This document shows positions 25,061 through 34,403 of a stretch of 64,000 bases of DNA, in pieces (the first letter of the stretch is position 1; each line of letters begins with the position of its first letter). The stretch is from NCBI GenBank assembly GCA_934446475.1, contig CAKSEH010000005.1, forward strand, positions 42,472 to 106,471, written 5' to 3'. The notes beneath the pieces are model-generated. The model was given only the letters and a program-made list of their open reading frames with translations. It was not told where the DNA came from and searched no databases. Source of the stretch: an uncultured Eubacteriales bacterium (GTDB taxonomy: Bacteria; Bacillota; Clostridia; Oscillospirales; Acutalibacteraceae). Position numbers and translations under genes: made by a program.

Positions 25061-25198
25061 TCAATATTTTTTATTACAGATATCGCAGCATCCGCAGCAA
25101 TTGCAGCCGCATTTTTTTCGGTTTTTAACAATGTATATAACTGCGGCGACAACTCCGAGTAAGATGACGGCAGCTATAATAATACTTTGAATATTCAT
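25061..25198 (-). CDS. FeoB-associated Cys-rich membrane protein
   Basis: 45 residues: one membrane helix (SIIIAAVILLGVVAAVIYIV), a basic patch, and a cysteine-rich tail (KKCGCNCCGCCDIC). Start at 25198 overlaps the last 4 bp of feoB, so it is translationally coupled. Small proteins of this type follow feoB in many Firmicutes and are thought to assist ferrous iron uptake, perhaps as a metal relay. A longer start in the same frame only reads through feoB. Confidence 0.85.
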   Translation of the reverse strand: MNIQSIIIAAVILLGVVAAVIYIVKNRKKCGCNCCGCCDICNKKY

Positions 25199-27552
25199 AG
25201 CAGAAAACTCCCGAACAAAATAAGTGTACGAACTGCAAGTGCAACGACCCAGGCGAGCACGCACTGAAATACCACTACCGTAAACGCCCATCTGCCGCCG
25301 AGTTCACGCCTTATGGAGGCTATAGCCGCAACACAGGGTGTATAAAGCAGACAGAAAACAAGCAGAGCTATAGCAGAAAGCGGTGTTATGATTGCCGCCG
25401 GCGACGTGTTTGAAAGCAACACGGAGAGGGTTGAGACAACACTCTCTTTTGCGATAAACCCTGCTATAAGAGCAGTGGATATCTGCCAGTTTCCGAACCC
25501 CAGCGGCGCAAAAACCGGAGCGATAAAGCCTGCTATAACCGCAAGCATACTGTCTTTTGAAGAAACTACGGGGTTCAGCCTGAAATCAAAGGTCTGGAGG
25601 AACCAAACAACGACAGAGGCAATGAAAATAACCGTAAATGCTCTTTGCAGGAAATCCTTTGCTTTATCCCACAGCAGGTGCAGAACATTTTTAGCTCCCG
25701 GCATACGGTAATTTGGAAGTTCCATAACAAAAGGAACCGCTTCGCCTTTAAACACCGTTCTTTTAAGTATAAGTGCTGTTACAATGCCGACCGCTATTCC
25801 GAGAAAATAAAGTCCTACCATTATAAATCCGCTGTATTCTGGGAAAAAGGCTGCTGAAAAAAATCCGTAAATGGGGAGCTTTGCGGTACAGCTCATAAAG
25901 GGCGTGAGCATAACCGTCATCCTGCGGTCACGCTCGCTCGGCAATGTTCTGCTTGCCATTACTCCGGGAACAGTACACCCGAATCCTATCAGCATCGGAA
26001 CTATACTTCTGCCTGAAAGGCCTATCTTTCTGAGCAGTTTATCCATAACAAAAGCGACCCTCGCCATATATCCGCTGTCCTCTAACATCGAAAGAAAGAA
26101 AAACAATGTTACTATTATCGGCACAAAACTGAGCACACTGCCTACGCCGCTGAATATACCGTCGATAATCAGCGAATGCAAAACCTTATTTACATTAAGA
26201 GCAGTAAGCCCCGAATCAACGACAGCGGTAAGTTTATCGATACCAAACTCAAGAAGCTTTTGCAGTGCTGAACCTATAACATTAAATGTAAGAACAAAAA
26301 CAAGCGCCATTATAATTATAAATGACGGTATTGCGGTGTATCTGCCCGTAAGTATTTTATCAATTTGGGCACTTCTCCTGTGTTCCTTGCTTTCACGAGG
26401 TTTTACAACGGTTTTACTGCAAAGTTTGCTTATAAATGAAAAGCGCATATCGGCAATAGCCGCCGTCCTGTCAAGACCTCTCTCCTGCTCCATTTGAACG
26501 ATTATATGCTCGATAAGCTCTTTTTCGTTCTGTGAAAGAGAAAGAGAGTTCATTATAAGCTCGTCACCCTCAATTATTTTGCTTGCGGCAAATCTTATCG
26601 GTATACCTGCCGCCTCGGTATGGTCCTCGATTATATGCATTATACTGTGAAGCGCTCTGTGCACGGCTCCTCCGCAGGTGTTTTTATCGCAAAAATCGGT
26701 TCTGCCGGGACATTCTCTGTATTGAGCTATATGAATTGCGTGTTCTATAAGCTCGTCAACGCCCTCGTTTTTAGACGCAGATATCGGTACAACGGGTATT
26801 CCGAGAATATTTTCCATTTCATTTATGTAGACCGTACCGCCGTTGCCCCTTACTTCATCCATCATATTAAGTGCAAGAACGATAGGCGTTTCAAGCTCCA
26901 TAAGCTGCATCGTAAGATAAAGATTGCGTTCAATATTATTAGTATCTACAATATTTATAATACCCTTCGGCTTTTCATCGAGGATAAACTGTCTTGAAAC
27001 TATTTCCTCGCCTGTATAAGGAGAAAGAGAATATATGCCGGGCAAGTCGGTAACAAGAGTGTTGGGATGGCCCTTAATATGACCGCTTTTTCTGTCTACA
27101 GTTACTCCCGGAAAATTACCGACGTGTTGATTTGACCCTGTAAGCTGATTAAAAAGCGTTGTTTTTCCGCAATTCTGATTTCCTGCAAGGGCAAAGGTAA
27201 GCACGGTGTCCTTAGGAAGAGGATTCTCGGTTGCTTTACTATGATATTTGCCTCCCTCTCCCAGTCCCGGATGTTCCGCAAATTTAGCACTCACATCAGG
27301 GCGGCTTTGATTATCGGACGCATTTAAGTCAATCGGAATAACGGTTATTTTTTCGGCGTCTGCCAGGCGGAGGGTAAGCTCATATCCGTGAATTTTAAGT
27401 TCCACCGGATCTCCCATAGGAGCATATTTCATAACGGTTACTTCCGCCGAGGGAATCACGCCCATATCGAGAAAATGCTGTCTTAAACTTCCGCTTCCTC
27501 CAACGGTATCGATAATTGCGCTTTTGCCGGGTTTTAGGTCTTTAAGTGTCAA
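25195..27552 (-). CDS. feoB: FeoA-FeoB fusion, ferrous iron transporter
   Basis: 785 residues. The first ~75 form a FeoA (SH3-like) domain, starting LKDLKPGKSAIIDTVGG. A FeoB G domain follows: GNQNCGKTTLFNQLTG, VTVDRKSG, DLPGIYSL, ALNMMDE. The rest is the membrane part with Gate motifs (FGCTVPGVMASR, LLYTPCVAAIASIRRELG). It imports Fe2+ across the cytoplasmic membrane. The start is a TTG at 27552 with AGAGGAAG 7 bp before it. It lies just after the ftsZ terminator with no room for a normal promoter before the terminator, so it may depend on read-through or a promoter inside the stem region. Confidence 0.93.
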   Translation of the reverse strand: MTLKDLKPGKSAIIDTVGGSGSLRQHFLDMGVIPSAEVTVMKYAPMGDPVELKIHGYELTLRLADAEKITVIPIDLNASDNQSRPDVSAKFAEHPGLGEGGKYHSKATENPLPKDTVLTFALAGNQNCGKTTLFNQLTGSNQHVGNFPGVTVDRKSGHIKGHPNTLVTDLPGIYSLSPYTGEEIVSRQFILDEKPKGIINIVDTNNIERNLYLTMQLMELETPIVLALNMMDEVRGNGGTVYINEMENILGIPVVPISASKNEGVDELIEHAIHIAQYRECPGRTDFCDKNTCGGAVHRALHSIMHIIEDHTEAAGIPIRFAASKIIEGDELIMNSLSLSQNEKELIEHIIVQMEQERGLDRTAAIADMRFSFISKLCSKTVVKPRESKEHRRSAQIDKILTGRYTAIPSFIIIMALVFVLTFNVIGSALQKLLEFGIDKLTAVVDSGLTALNVNKVLHSLIIDGIFSGVGSVLSFVPIIVTLFFFLSMLEDSGYMARVAFVMDKLLRKIGLSGRSIVPMLIGFGCTVPGVMASRTLPSERDRRMTVMLTPFMSCTAKLPIYGFFSAAFFPEYSGFIMVGLYFLGIAVGIVTALILKRTVFKGEAVPFVMELPNYRMPGAKNVLHLLWDKAKDFLQRAFTVIFIASVVVWFLQTFDFRLNPVVSSKDSMLAVIAGFIAPVFAPLGFGNWQISTALIAGFIAKESVVSTLSVLLSNTSPAAIITPLSAIALLVFCLLYTPCVAAIASIRRELGGRWAFTVVVFQCVLAWVVALAVRTLILFGSFLL

Positions 27553-27577
27553 AAAATCGCTTCCTCTCTATGAAAAA

Positions 27578-27604
27578 GGTCCGAGGGACGCTGTCCCCCG
27601 GACC
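27578..27604 (-). terminator. Terminator after ftsZ
   Basis: Stem GGTCCG/CGGACC (27578-27583, 27599-27604) and GGGAC/GTCCC (27585-27589, 27593-27597) with one a/c mismatch. Five T follow on the minus strand. It lies 26 bp before the feoAB start. Confidence 0.85.
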
Positions 27605-27622
27605 CGAAAATTTAATAAAAAA

Positions 27623-28684
27623 TCAGTCTTTTTTGAAGAAGCTCATAACATCGCCGTAAGTCTCATCGTCGTCAGCTGAAGCATCGCCGATTATAGCGGC
27701 AAGGTCATTATTCTTCTCGGCTTTCTTATCCTCGCCGAGACCTGTTGCAACAACCGTTACACGGATCGTATCGTCAAGAGTATCGTCAAGCTGAGCGCCC
27801 CAAATAATGGTTGCATCCGGATGAGCCATATCGGAAATAATAGAGGAGGCGAGTTCAACCTCTTCAAGTCCGATATCCTCAGAGCCTGTTATGCTGATAA
27901 TAACGCCTCTGGCATTATCCATTGATGTTTCGATAAGCGGGCTTGTAACCGCCATACGGGCAGCCTGCTCTGCCTTATCTCTGCCCGAAGCAATACCTAC
28001 GCCCATATGAGCATAGCCTGCATCCTTCATTATAGATTTAACATCGGCAAAGTCGAGATTAACAAGAGCCGTGACATTGATAAGCTCTGAAATGCTCTGA
28101 ACTCCCTGACGAAGGACATCATCCGCAATGTTAAAAGCGTTTTTGAAGGTTATCTTTTCCTCAGATACGAATTTAAGACGCTCGTTCGGAATAACGACCA
28201 AACTGTCAACCTGATCGCCGAGTGCGGCAATACCTGCCTCAGCCTGATTCATACGCTTTTTACCCTCAAATGCAAAAGGCTTTGTTACTATACCTACTGT
28301 AAGTATACCGAGTTCCTTTGCAATTTCCGCTACTACCGGAGCTGCGCCTGTTCCTGTTCCGCCGCCCATACCTGCGGTTATGAATATCATATCTGCGCTG
28401 CGGATTGCAGCCGCTATTTCGTCTCTCGATTCTTCGGCGGCAGCCTTACCGTTTTCAGGATTCCCGCCTGCGCCCATTCCTGCGGTTGCCTTATCTCCGA
28501 TCTGGATTTTCTGATCGGCGCTTGAAAGGAACAGAGCGGCTTTATCGGTGTTGATAGCTATAAACTCAACACCCTTAACGCCGGCAGCAACCATACGGTT
28601 AACGGCGTTTCCGCCGCCTCCGCCGACACCTACTACTTTTATTTGAACTACATTTTCCATTTCTTCCGTTGCATCAAATGGCAT
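27623..28684 (-). CDS. ftsZ: Cell division protein FtsZ
   Basis: 353 residues, a little short for the family. GTPase motifs: [13 protein letters not shown], the tubulin signature [11 protein letters not shown], and the T7 loop [11 protein letters not shown]. It polymerises into the Z ring. The C-terminal tail after the globular domain is brief and ends DVMSFFKKD, without a clear DIPxFLR-type conserved peptide that would bind FtsA/SepF. GGAGGAAG precedes the ATG. It has its own promoter, separate from the division cluster upstream. Confidence 0.96.
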   Translation of the reverse strand: MPFDATEEMENVVQIKVVGVGGGGGNAVNRMVAAGVKGVEFIAINTDKAALFLSSADQKIQIGDKATAGMGAGGNPENGKAAAEESRDEIAAAIRSADMIFITAGMGGGTGTGAAPVVAEIAKELGILTVGIVTKPFAFEGKKRMNQAEAGIAALGDQVDSLVVIPNERLKFVSEEKITFKNAFNIADDVLRQGVQSISELINVTALVNLDFADVKSIMKDAGYAHMGVGIASGRDKAEQAARMAVTSPLIETSMDNARGVIISITGSEDIGLEEVELASSIISDMAHPDATIIWGAQLDDTLDDTIRVTVVATGLGEDKKAEKNNDLAAIIGDASADDDETYGDVMSFFKKD

Positions 28685-28744
28685 TTTAACTTCCTCCGTT
28701 TATGTAAATTATGCAAATCATTCAGTATATAAACACACATTTAT

Positions 28745-28773
28745 ATATTAACATATAACTTTTCTAATTTCAA
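28745..28773 (-). promoter_or_regulatory. Sigma-A promoter of ftsZ
   Basis: Minus strand TTGAAA (28768-28773), 17 bp, TAATAT (28745-28750), about 60 bp before the ATG. Confidence 0.65.
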
Positions 28774-28937
28774 CACTTTTTATTACAAAATGTAATGTTT
28801 TTTTATTTTTATCATCATATGAGTGCAAATACAAGCGTTAAAGAAACTGTTTTCGGCAAAAACACTGCTTAGATAGCACAATACTTTCCGTAACGGAAAA
28901 TTTATCCGTTTATACTGTTCCGTCTCTTTTGGGTACA

Positions 28938-29720
28938 TTATTCTTTGCTCTCTATGAAAGTACCTTCTTTTTTATCGGGCGTCCACATAGAAAGATTTAC
29001 AGTGCCGCCTTTTTCGGAATCGATATTTTTAAGCATTGCCGCAAGGTGATCTGCCTTTTTTGCAATATATAATTTACTTCCGAACAAAATCTCATATTTA
29101 TCGTTAACTTTTGCCTTAATTGCGAGTTTATCGGTCGTGTCGATCGAGTTTACCGTTATCTTAAGCTTTGAAAAGCAATTGAGCAGCGTTTCGCATATTT
29201 CTTTCTCGTCTTTATCGTTTATAACTATCTCGGCGCCCTCTTTGCATTTTACGCTTTTGGATTTTATTTCGCAAAGTCCCGACGGCATCTCTGCGTATGA
29301 CTTTAATACATACCCCTTTTTACTCACGGTATAATAAGAACCGTCCGAATAATAGCAGGAATATTCCGATGCGTCCGTAACCTTTATTTCAAGAGTATTC
29401 GGAAATACCCTTTTTATTTTTACAGAGTCTGTAAACGGAAGCTGACTTCTTATCGTATTTTCGAGCTTTGACTGAGATACCCTGATAAGATTGTTCTTTT
29501 CGGTAATCTTGCTTGCAGCGGTTATTTGTTGAGGTGAATAAAGCGAACTGCCGTATGCCTTGATGTTTTTAACGGGAAAAAGGACCGTAACCGATAAGAC
29601 CGAAAACACAGCCAATGACAAAACAAGCAAAAAAATCAGCATTCTGCGAATTCTTCTGCGCCGTAATTTTTTTCTTCTCTTTGCTCTGCGGGCTTCAAAG
29701 CTGTCGTTTTGTTCTGTCAT
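28938..29720 (-). CDS. divIB: Cell division protein DivIB/FtsQ
   Basis: 260 residues. A strongly basic N-terminus (RRAKRRKKLRRRRIRR), one membrane helix (MLIFLLVLSLAVFSVLSVTVLF), a POTRA domain (FPVKNIKAYGSSLYSPQQI, FTDSVKIKRVFPNTLEIKV), then a beta domain. It joins the divisome with FtsL and DivIC at the septum. It is the last gene of the division cluster, 18 bp after murA. A hairpin at about 28885-28901 (TTTCCG-TTA-CGGAAA on minus) lies downstream. Confidence 0.88.
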   Translation of the reverse strand: MTEQNDSFEARRAKRRKKLRRRRIRRMLIFLLVLSLAVFSVLSVTVLFPVKNIKAYGSSLYSPQQITAASKITEKNNLIRVSQSKLENTIRSQLPFTDSVKIKRVFPNTLEIKVTDASEYSCYYSDGSYYTVSKKGYVLKSYAEMPSGLCEIKSKSVKCKEGAEIVINDKDEKEICETLLNCFSKLKITVNSIDTTDKLAIKAKVNDKYEILFGSKLYIAKKADHLAAMLKNIDSEKGGTVNLSMWTPDKKEGTFIESKE

Positions 29721-29738
29721 TTTTTCACTTCCCTAACA

Positions 29739-30992
29739 TCACTCCTCCGATATATCGGCTCCGAGGAGTCTCAAATTATCAACTATATTTTCATAGCCTC
29801 TGTAAATATGGTAAATTTTATCTATCCGTGTCGTACCCGACGCTGCAAGTGCGGCAATTGCAAGTGCGGCGCCGCCCCTTAGGTCGGTACATTCACAGTC
29901 AGCCGCAGAAAACGCTTTAACGCCTTCTATGACAGCAACTTTGCCCTCTGTTTTGATTTTTGCACCGAAACGGGCAAGCTCATCTGTATATTTAAATCTG
30001 TTTTCAAATATATTTTCAACGAAAATCGAAGTGCCGTCCGCAAGGCAAAGCATCGTTACCGCCGCAGGTCCGGCATCGGTCGGAAACCCGGGATAAACCG
30101 TTGTTCTGAGTTTTTGTATATGTTTTAATTTGTGCGGTGCTTTAAGCCTTACGGAATTTCCCGAATACTCCGTAATACATCCTGTATCGGAAAAGAACGA
30201 GAGAATTGAGATCATATGCGAGGGGTCTATTCCGGTTAGGATCAGATCTCCTCCTGTAACTGCCGCTGCCGCCATATATGATGAGGCAGCTATTCTGTCC
30301 GGTATAACATCAAGCTCTGCACTGTAAAGTCTTTTGACGCCGGAAATCGTTATAACGTCGCTTCCTGCGCCGTAAATCTTTGCTCCGGCGGCATTTAAGA
30401 AATCGGTGAGGTTTTTTATCTCGGGCTCCCTTGCGGCATTGTGTATAACGGTTGTTCCTTCGGCAAGCGCAGATGCAAGAATGATGTTTTCCGTAGTACC
30501 CACGCTCGGAAACGAAAGCGTTATATTTGCGCCCTTAAGACCGTCGGGAGCGGAAAATTTTAAATATCCGTGTTCTTCGGTTACTGTTGCACCCAGGCGT
30601 TCAAGTGATGATATATGAAGATCTATCGGTCTCGGGCCGAGTTCACATCCACCGGGACTGCTTATAACAGCCTCGCCCGCCCTGCCGAGTATTGCCCCTA
30701 AAAACATTACGGACGAACGCATCTTACGCATAAGCTCATCAGGTATCGCATTTGAACACATTCCCTGTGTGCTTATAACAACATCGGAGCCTTCCCTGAC
30801 GCAACTGCCTCCCAAAGAACGGATTATATTAAGAGAAGCCTCCACATCAGACAGGTCGGGACAGTTATGTAAAACACATTCTCCTTTGCAAAGAATACTT
30901 GCCGCAATCATCGGCAGCACACTGTTTTTTGCGCCCTGTACAGAAAGTTCACCGGAAATTCGGTTACCGCCGTTAATTATAAGCCTTGGCAT
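29739..30992 (-). CDS. murA: UDP-N-acetylglucosamine 1-carboxyvinyltransferase
   Basis: 417 residues, full length. The first step of peptidoglycan precursor synthesis: it adds enolpyruvate from PEP to UDP-GlcNAc in the cytoplasm. SVQGAKNSVLPMIAASIL carries the conserved Lys/Asn pair. The catalytic-loop Cys is present in SSPGGCELGPRPIDLH, so the enzyme should be fosfomycin-sensitive by this criterion. TVYPGFPTDAGPA is also typical. It lies 66 bp after murG. Confidence 0.94.
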   Translation of the reverse strand: MPRLIINGGNRISGELSVQGAKNSVLPMIAASILCKGECVLHNCPDLSDVEASLNIIRSLGGSCVREGSDVVISTQGMCSNAIPDELMRKMRSSVMFLGAILGRAGEAVISSPGGCELGPRPIDLHISSLERLGATVTEEHGYLKFSAPDGLKGANITLSFPSVGTTENIILASALAEGTTVIHNAAREPEIKNLTDFLNAAGAKIYGAGSDVITISGVKRLYSAELDVIPDRIAASSYMAAAAVTGGDLILTGIDPSHMISILSFFSDTGCITEYSGNSVRLKAPHKLKHIQKLRTTVYPGFPTDAGPAAVTMLCLADGTSIFVENIFENRFKYTDELARFGAKIKTEGKVAVIEGVKAFSAADCECTDLRGGAALAIAALAASGTTRIDKIYHIYRGYENIVDNLRLLGADISEE

Positions 30993-31058
30993 ATCCTACT
31001 CCCCCACAGCAAAAAATACTTCTATCCATACTATGAGAAAGTTTGATTTTTGACAGTT

Positions 31059-32177
31059 TTACCGAGCGGTATAAAGCTGCATTATAACCTGATATATGCG
31101 TTCGTTTGCATCAAGAATGGCATTTTTGCCTGCCGCAACCGACATAAGTTCAAGTTTAGGTTTGTTTTCTATGAGCATACTTACGGTTTTTATGAGACCT
31201 TCTCCGGTAAGGTCTTTTTCTTCGATTATTTCCGCAGCACCGCATCGCTTAAGCGTCATAGCATTGTGGAACTGATGATTTTCCGCAACATACGGAGACG
31301 GAATCAAGATCGACGGTTTTTTGAGCGCCTCAAGTTCGCTCAATGTTATTGCGCCCGCCCTGCAAATAACAAGGTCGGCTGCCGCCATACAAACATCCAT
31401 ATCATTTATATATTCTCTTACCCTGATATTTGCGTCAAGCTCACCGGTCTTCGCTTTCAGATGCTCAAGCATCGTGTTATACCCGCTTTTGCCCGCTGCG
31501 TGAATATGGTAATACTTACCCTTACCGTTTTCGTAAGAAATAAGTTCCTCAACAGCCTCGTTTATGCGGCGTGCGCCGAGTGAACCGCCGAAAGAGAGTA
31601 TCATAGGTCTGTCGTCAAACCCAAGTTTTTTTCTTGCTTCCTGCTTCGTCATACTTAAAAGCTCACTGCGCACCGGATTACCCGTTATTATAGGTTCTTT
31701 TTTAAGCTTTAGGTATTTTTGCGCCTGCGGCATTGCGAGCATAACTGCATCCGCATTTTTTGCGAGCATTTTTGTTGTAACGCCGGGATAAGCATTTTGC
31801 TCGTGGATTGCATTTTTTATTTTAAGCCGCTGAGCCTGTTTTAAAACAGGACCGCTGACATATCCGCCGGTTCCTATAACAACATCGGGAGAAAGTTCTT
31901 TTAAAAGCTTTGCGGCAGTTATGGAAGATGTTACCGCTTTTGTTGCGGCGGAAATATTTCTGCCTATGTTTTTAACGCTGAGTTTTCTTTGAAAACCAGC
32001 AACTTCTATTGTTCTGAAATTATACCCCTTTTCTGGTACAAGTCTTGCCTCAAGCTTATCGGGAGTTCCGATATAACTGATATGTGCGTCGGGATGGCGT
32101 TCTCTTATATATCCGGCAACCGCAAGAGCCGGATTTATATGCCCTGCCGTACCTCCGCCTGCAAAAAGAATATGCAT
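31059..32177 (-). CDS. murG: MurG glycosyltransferase (lipid II synthesis)
   Basis: 372 residues. GT-B fold starting HILFAGGGTAGHINPALAVA, with the second G-loop VIGTGGYVSGPVL and the UDP-GlcNAc site ICRAGAITLSELEALKKPSILIPSPYVAENHQ (quoted in pieces). It transfers GlcNAc to lipid I on the inner face of the membrane. It follows ftsW by 23 bp. Confidence 0.96.
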   Translation of the reverse strand: MHILFAGGGTAGHINPALAVAGYIRERHPDAHISYIGTPDKLEARLVPEKGYNFRTIEVAGFQRKLSVKNIGRNISAATKAVTSSITAAKLLKELSPDVVIGTGGYVSGPVLKQAQRLKIKNAIHEQNAYPGVTTKMLAKNADAVMLAMPQAQKYLKLKKEPIITGNPVRSELLSMTKQEARKKLGFDDRPMILSFGGSLGARRINEAVEELISYENGKGKYYHIHAAGKSGYNTMLEHLKAKTGELDANIRVREYINDMDVCMAAADLVICRAGAITLSELEALKKPSILIPSPYVAENHQFHNAMTLKRCGAAEIIEEKDLTGEGLIKTVSMLIENKPKLELMSVAAGKNAILDANERIYQVIMQLYTAR

Positions 32178-32200
32178 AAAAACAAAGTCCCCTTACCTAT

Positions 32201-33346
32201 TTATTTTGAAACATCCGATTTTCTCGAAACAGAAAGCACTATACCCATTTCTGCAAGCAGTATTACAAGTGACGTGCCGCCGTAGCTGAAAAACGGAAGA
32301 GATATGCCGGTATTCGGGATAGTGTTGGTAACGACCCAAATGTTGAGCATAGCCTGAAGCCCCACCTGAAAAGTGAGTCCTATCGCAAGAAGTGCGCCGA
32401 ACTTGTCGGCTGCACGCATAGCTATCGTAAATCCACGCCATACAAGCAGAGCAAAAAGCGCTATTATCGCCATAGCTCCTATAAGTCCGAGTTCCTCACA
32501 GACAATTGAGAAAATAAAATCGTTATGCGGCTCGGGCACCCAAAGATATTTTTGTCTTGATTGCCCTATTCCCCGTCCGAGTATTCCGCCGGAACCGATA
32601 GCAAGGAGTGACTGTATAGTCTGAAAGCCTTCTTTTTTAGGAGCAAGCCACGGATCACGCCAGTATTTTATACGGTCCGAGCCGTATCCTACAAGACCTG
32701 TAAGTATTGCTGCGCCGAAAAGTCCGGCTCCGCCGACTGCACCGAATATTATATATCTTTTTTGAATACCGCCGACTATCAATAAAACGACGCCTATCAT
32801 AAATATAAGAACGGTTGCCGAAAGATGAGGTTCAAGGACTACAAGTCCGCAGGTAAGTCCCAATAAAATCACAAGAAAAGCGATAAATTTAAAGCTCTTC
32901 ATCAGATGTTGATTTGCCGATATAAGCGTTGAAAACAAAACTATAATTGCAAATTTTGCAAGCTCGGACGGCTGGAAATTAAGCGGTCCTATGACTATCC
33001 AACGCTTAACATCCATTCCTTTTACCATAGGCGGCATAACAAGAAGCGCTATCAAAAGAAGAAGTGAAACTATAAATATAGCCCAACTGAATTTACGCCA
33101 AAAATGATAATCGATTTTTGAAAAAACGAACATAACCACTAATCCGACAGCGGCAAAGCCTGCTTGCCTGATTATGAATTTATAACTGTTGCCGTAATAT
33201 TCATATGAATATGCATAACTTGCGGAAAAGAGCATTACAAGCCCTACGGTGAGCAAAATAAGAACAAAGGCAAGAAATGTTATATCAAGTCGGCCTGTTT
33301 GTATAAAGCCGGTGTGTTTTTTTCTTACAGCAGCCGATTTAGCCAT
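32201..33346 (-). CDS. ftsW: FtsW/RodA/SpoVE-family lipid II glycan polymerase
   Basis: 381 residues with about ten membrane helices. Family motifs: WIVIGPLNFQPSELAKFA, the extracellular region ending in GRGIGQSRQKYLWVPEPHNDFIF, and FFSYGGTSLV. SEDS proteins polymerise glycan strands with a partner PBP, here probably the PASTA PBP of the same operon. In sporulating Firmicutes a gene in this position can be spoVE; the sequence does not separate the two. Confidence 0.93.
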   Translation of the reverse strand: MAKSAAVRKKHTGFIQTGRLDITFLAFVLILLTVGLVMLFSASYAYSYEYYGNSYKFIIRQAGFAAVGLVVMFVFSKIDYHFWRKFSWAIFIVSLLLLIALLVMPPMVKGMDVKRWIVIGPLNFQPSELAKFAIIVLFSTLISANQHLMKSFKFIAFLVILLGLTCGLVVLEPHLSATVLIFMIGVVLLIVGGIQKRYIIFGAVGGAGLFGAAILTGLVGYGSDRIKYWRDPWLAPKKEGFQTIQSLLAIGSGGILGRGIGQSRQKYLWVPEPHNDFIFSIVCEELGLIGAMAIIALFALLVWRGFTIAMRAADKFGALLAIGLTFQVGLQAMLNIWVVTNTIPNTGISLPFFSYGGTSLVILLAEMGIVLSVSRKSDVSK

Positions 33347-33371
33347 TTATATGCCTCCGTATTTTTAAAAA

Positions 33372-34397
33372 TTACCAGCCGAGCACAACCGAAAAAATTG
33401 CAACAAGGCAGCCTATGAAAGCTATCAAAGAAAAGAGAAAAACTATTTTTTGTTCGGAAAATCCGCACATTTCAAAATGGTGGTGAAGAGGTGCCATTTT
33501 AAACAGGCGCTTTTTGGTAAGCTTAAAAGAAGCAACCTGAAGCATAACCGATAAAGCTTCGATAAAATATAAACAGCCGGTGAACAGGAGAAGTATCGGT
33601 CTGTCAACCGCAAATGATATTGCAACTACCATTCCGCCCAAAAACATTGAGCCTGTATCCCCCATAAACACTTTGGCGGGCTTTGCGTTCCATACTACAA
33701 ATCCTGCGCAAGCGCCCGCAAGAGAAGCGGACATAACATTAGCGCAGCTCTCGTTTAAATTGCCCGATATAAGCATAAAGGCGCAGGCAACCACTAAGGT
33801 TACGGATGACGCAAGACCGTCAAGACCATCAGTAAGATTTACGGCATTTGTAAATCCGTAAACAAACATAAGAGCTATCGGCCAAAAAATCAGTCCGACG
33901 CCGCTTATTATGTTTACATCTCCTACAAACGGAATATATGTTGTATGCATTCCGGAAAATGCAAGAGTTGCAAGATATGCCGCCGAAACAAAGAGCTGAA
34001 GGAATGTTTTCTGCCTTGCCGTAAGACCGAGATTGCGTTTTTTGACGACCTTTATATAATCGTCAATAAAGCCTATCGCACACATACAAAGCGCCATAAC
34101 CGTTCCTGCCGCAAATGTTACCGTTCTGCGTGGCAGCGCTTTCATTTCAGTTGCCATAGCGGTGTTTGTTATAAAAGAAATACTTAAAGAAACACAAATT
34201 GCAAGCAGAACGCCGGCAACCATCATAACTCCGCCCATTGTGGGCGTTCCCTGCTTGCCCTTATGCCATTTGGGACCGATATCAAGTATAGTCTGCCCAA
34301 AATGAAGCTTTTTAAGATAAGGAATGACCAAATACCCGAGCAATGCAGTTGTTGCGAAGGCGACTATCGCCGCTATAACCGTAACATATTTTCCCAT
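33372..34397 (-). CDS. mraY: Phospho-N-acetylmuramoyl-pentapeptide transferase
   Basis: 341 residues, ten membrane helices. Motifs: GKQGTPTMGG, FIDDYIKVV, NAVNLTDGLDGLA, VFMGDTGSMFLGG and APLHHHFEMCG. It makes lipid I on the inner membrane face. It lies 6 bp after murE and 25 bp before ftsW. murF and murD, which often flank it, are absent here. Confidence 0.96.
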   Translation of the reverse strand: MGKYVTVIAAIVAFATTALLGYLVIPYLKKLHFGQTILDIGPKWHKGKQGTPTMGGVMMVAGVLLAICVSLSISFITNTAMATEMKALPRRTVTFAAGTVMALCMCAIGFIDDYIKVVKKRNLGLTARQKTFLQLFVSAAYLATLAFSGMHTTYIPFVGDVNIISGVGLIFWPIALMFVYGFTNAVNLTDGLDGLASSVTLVVACAFMLISGNLNESCANVMSASLAGACAGFVVWNAKPAKVFMGDTGSMFLGGMVVAISFAVDRPILLLFTGCLYFIEALSVMLQVASFKLTKKRLFKMAPLHHHFEMCGFSEQKIVFLFSLIAFIGCLVAIFSVVLGW

Positions 34398-34403
34398 TTT
34401 AAA

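Noticed and set aside
28785..28830. Hairpin with a T run on the plus strand upstream of ftsZ
   Set aside because: No plus-strand gene ends there, and the stem is only about 6 bp of A/T pairs.
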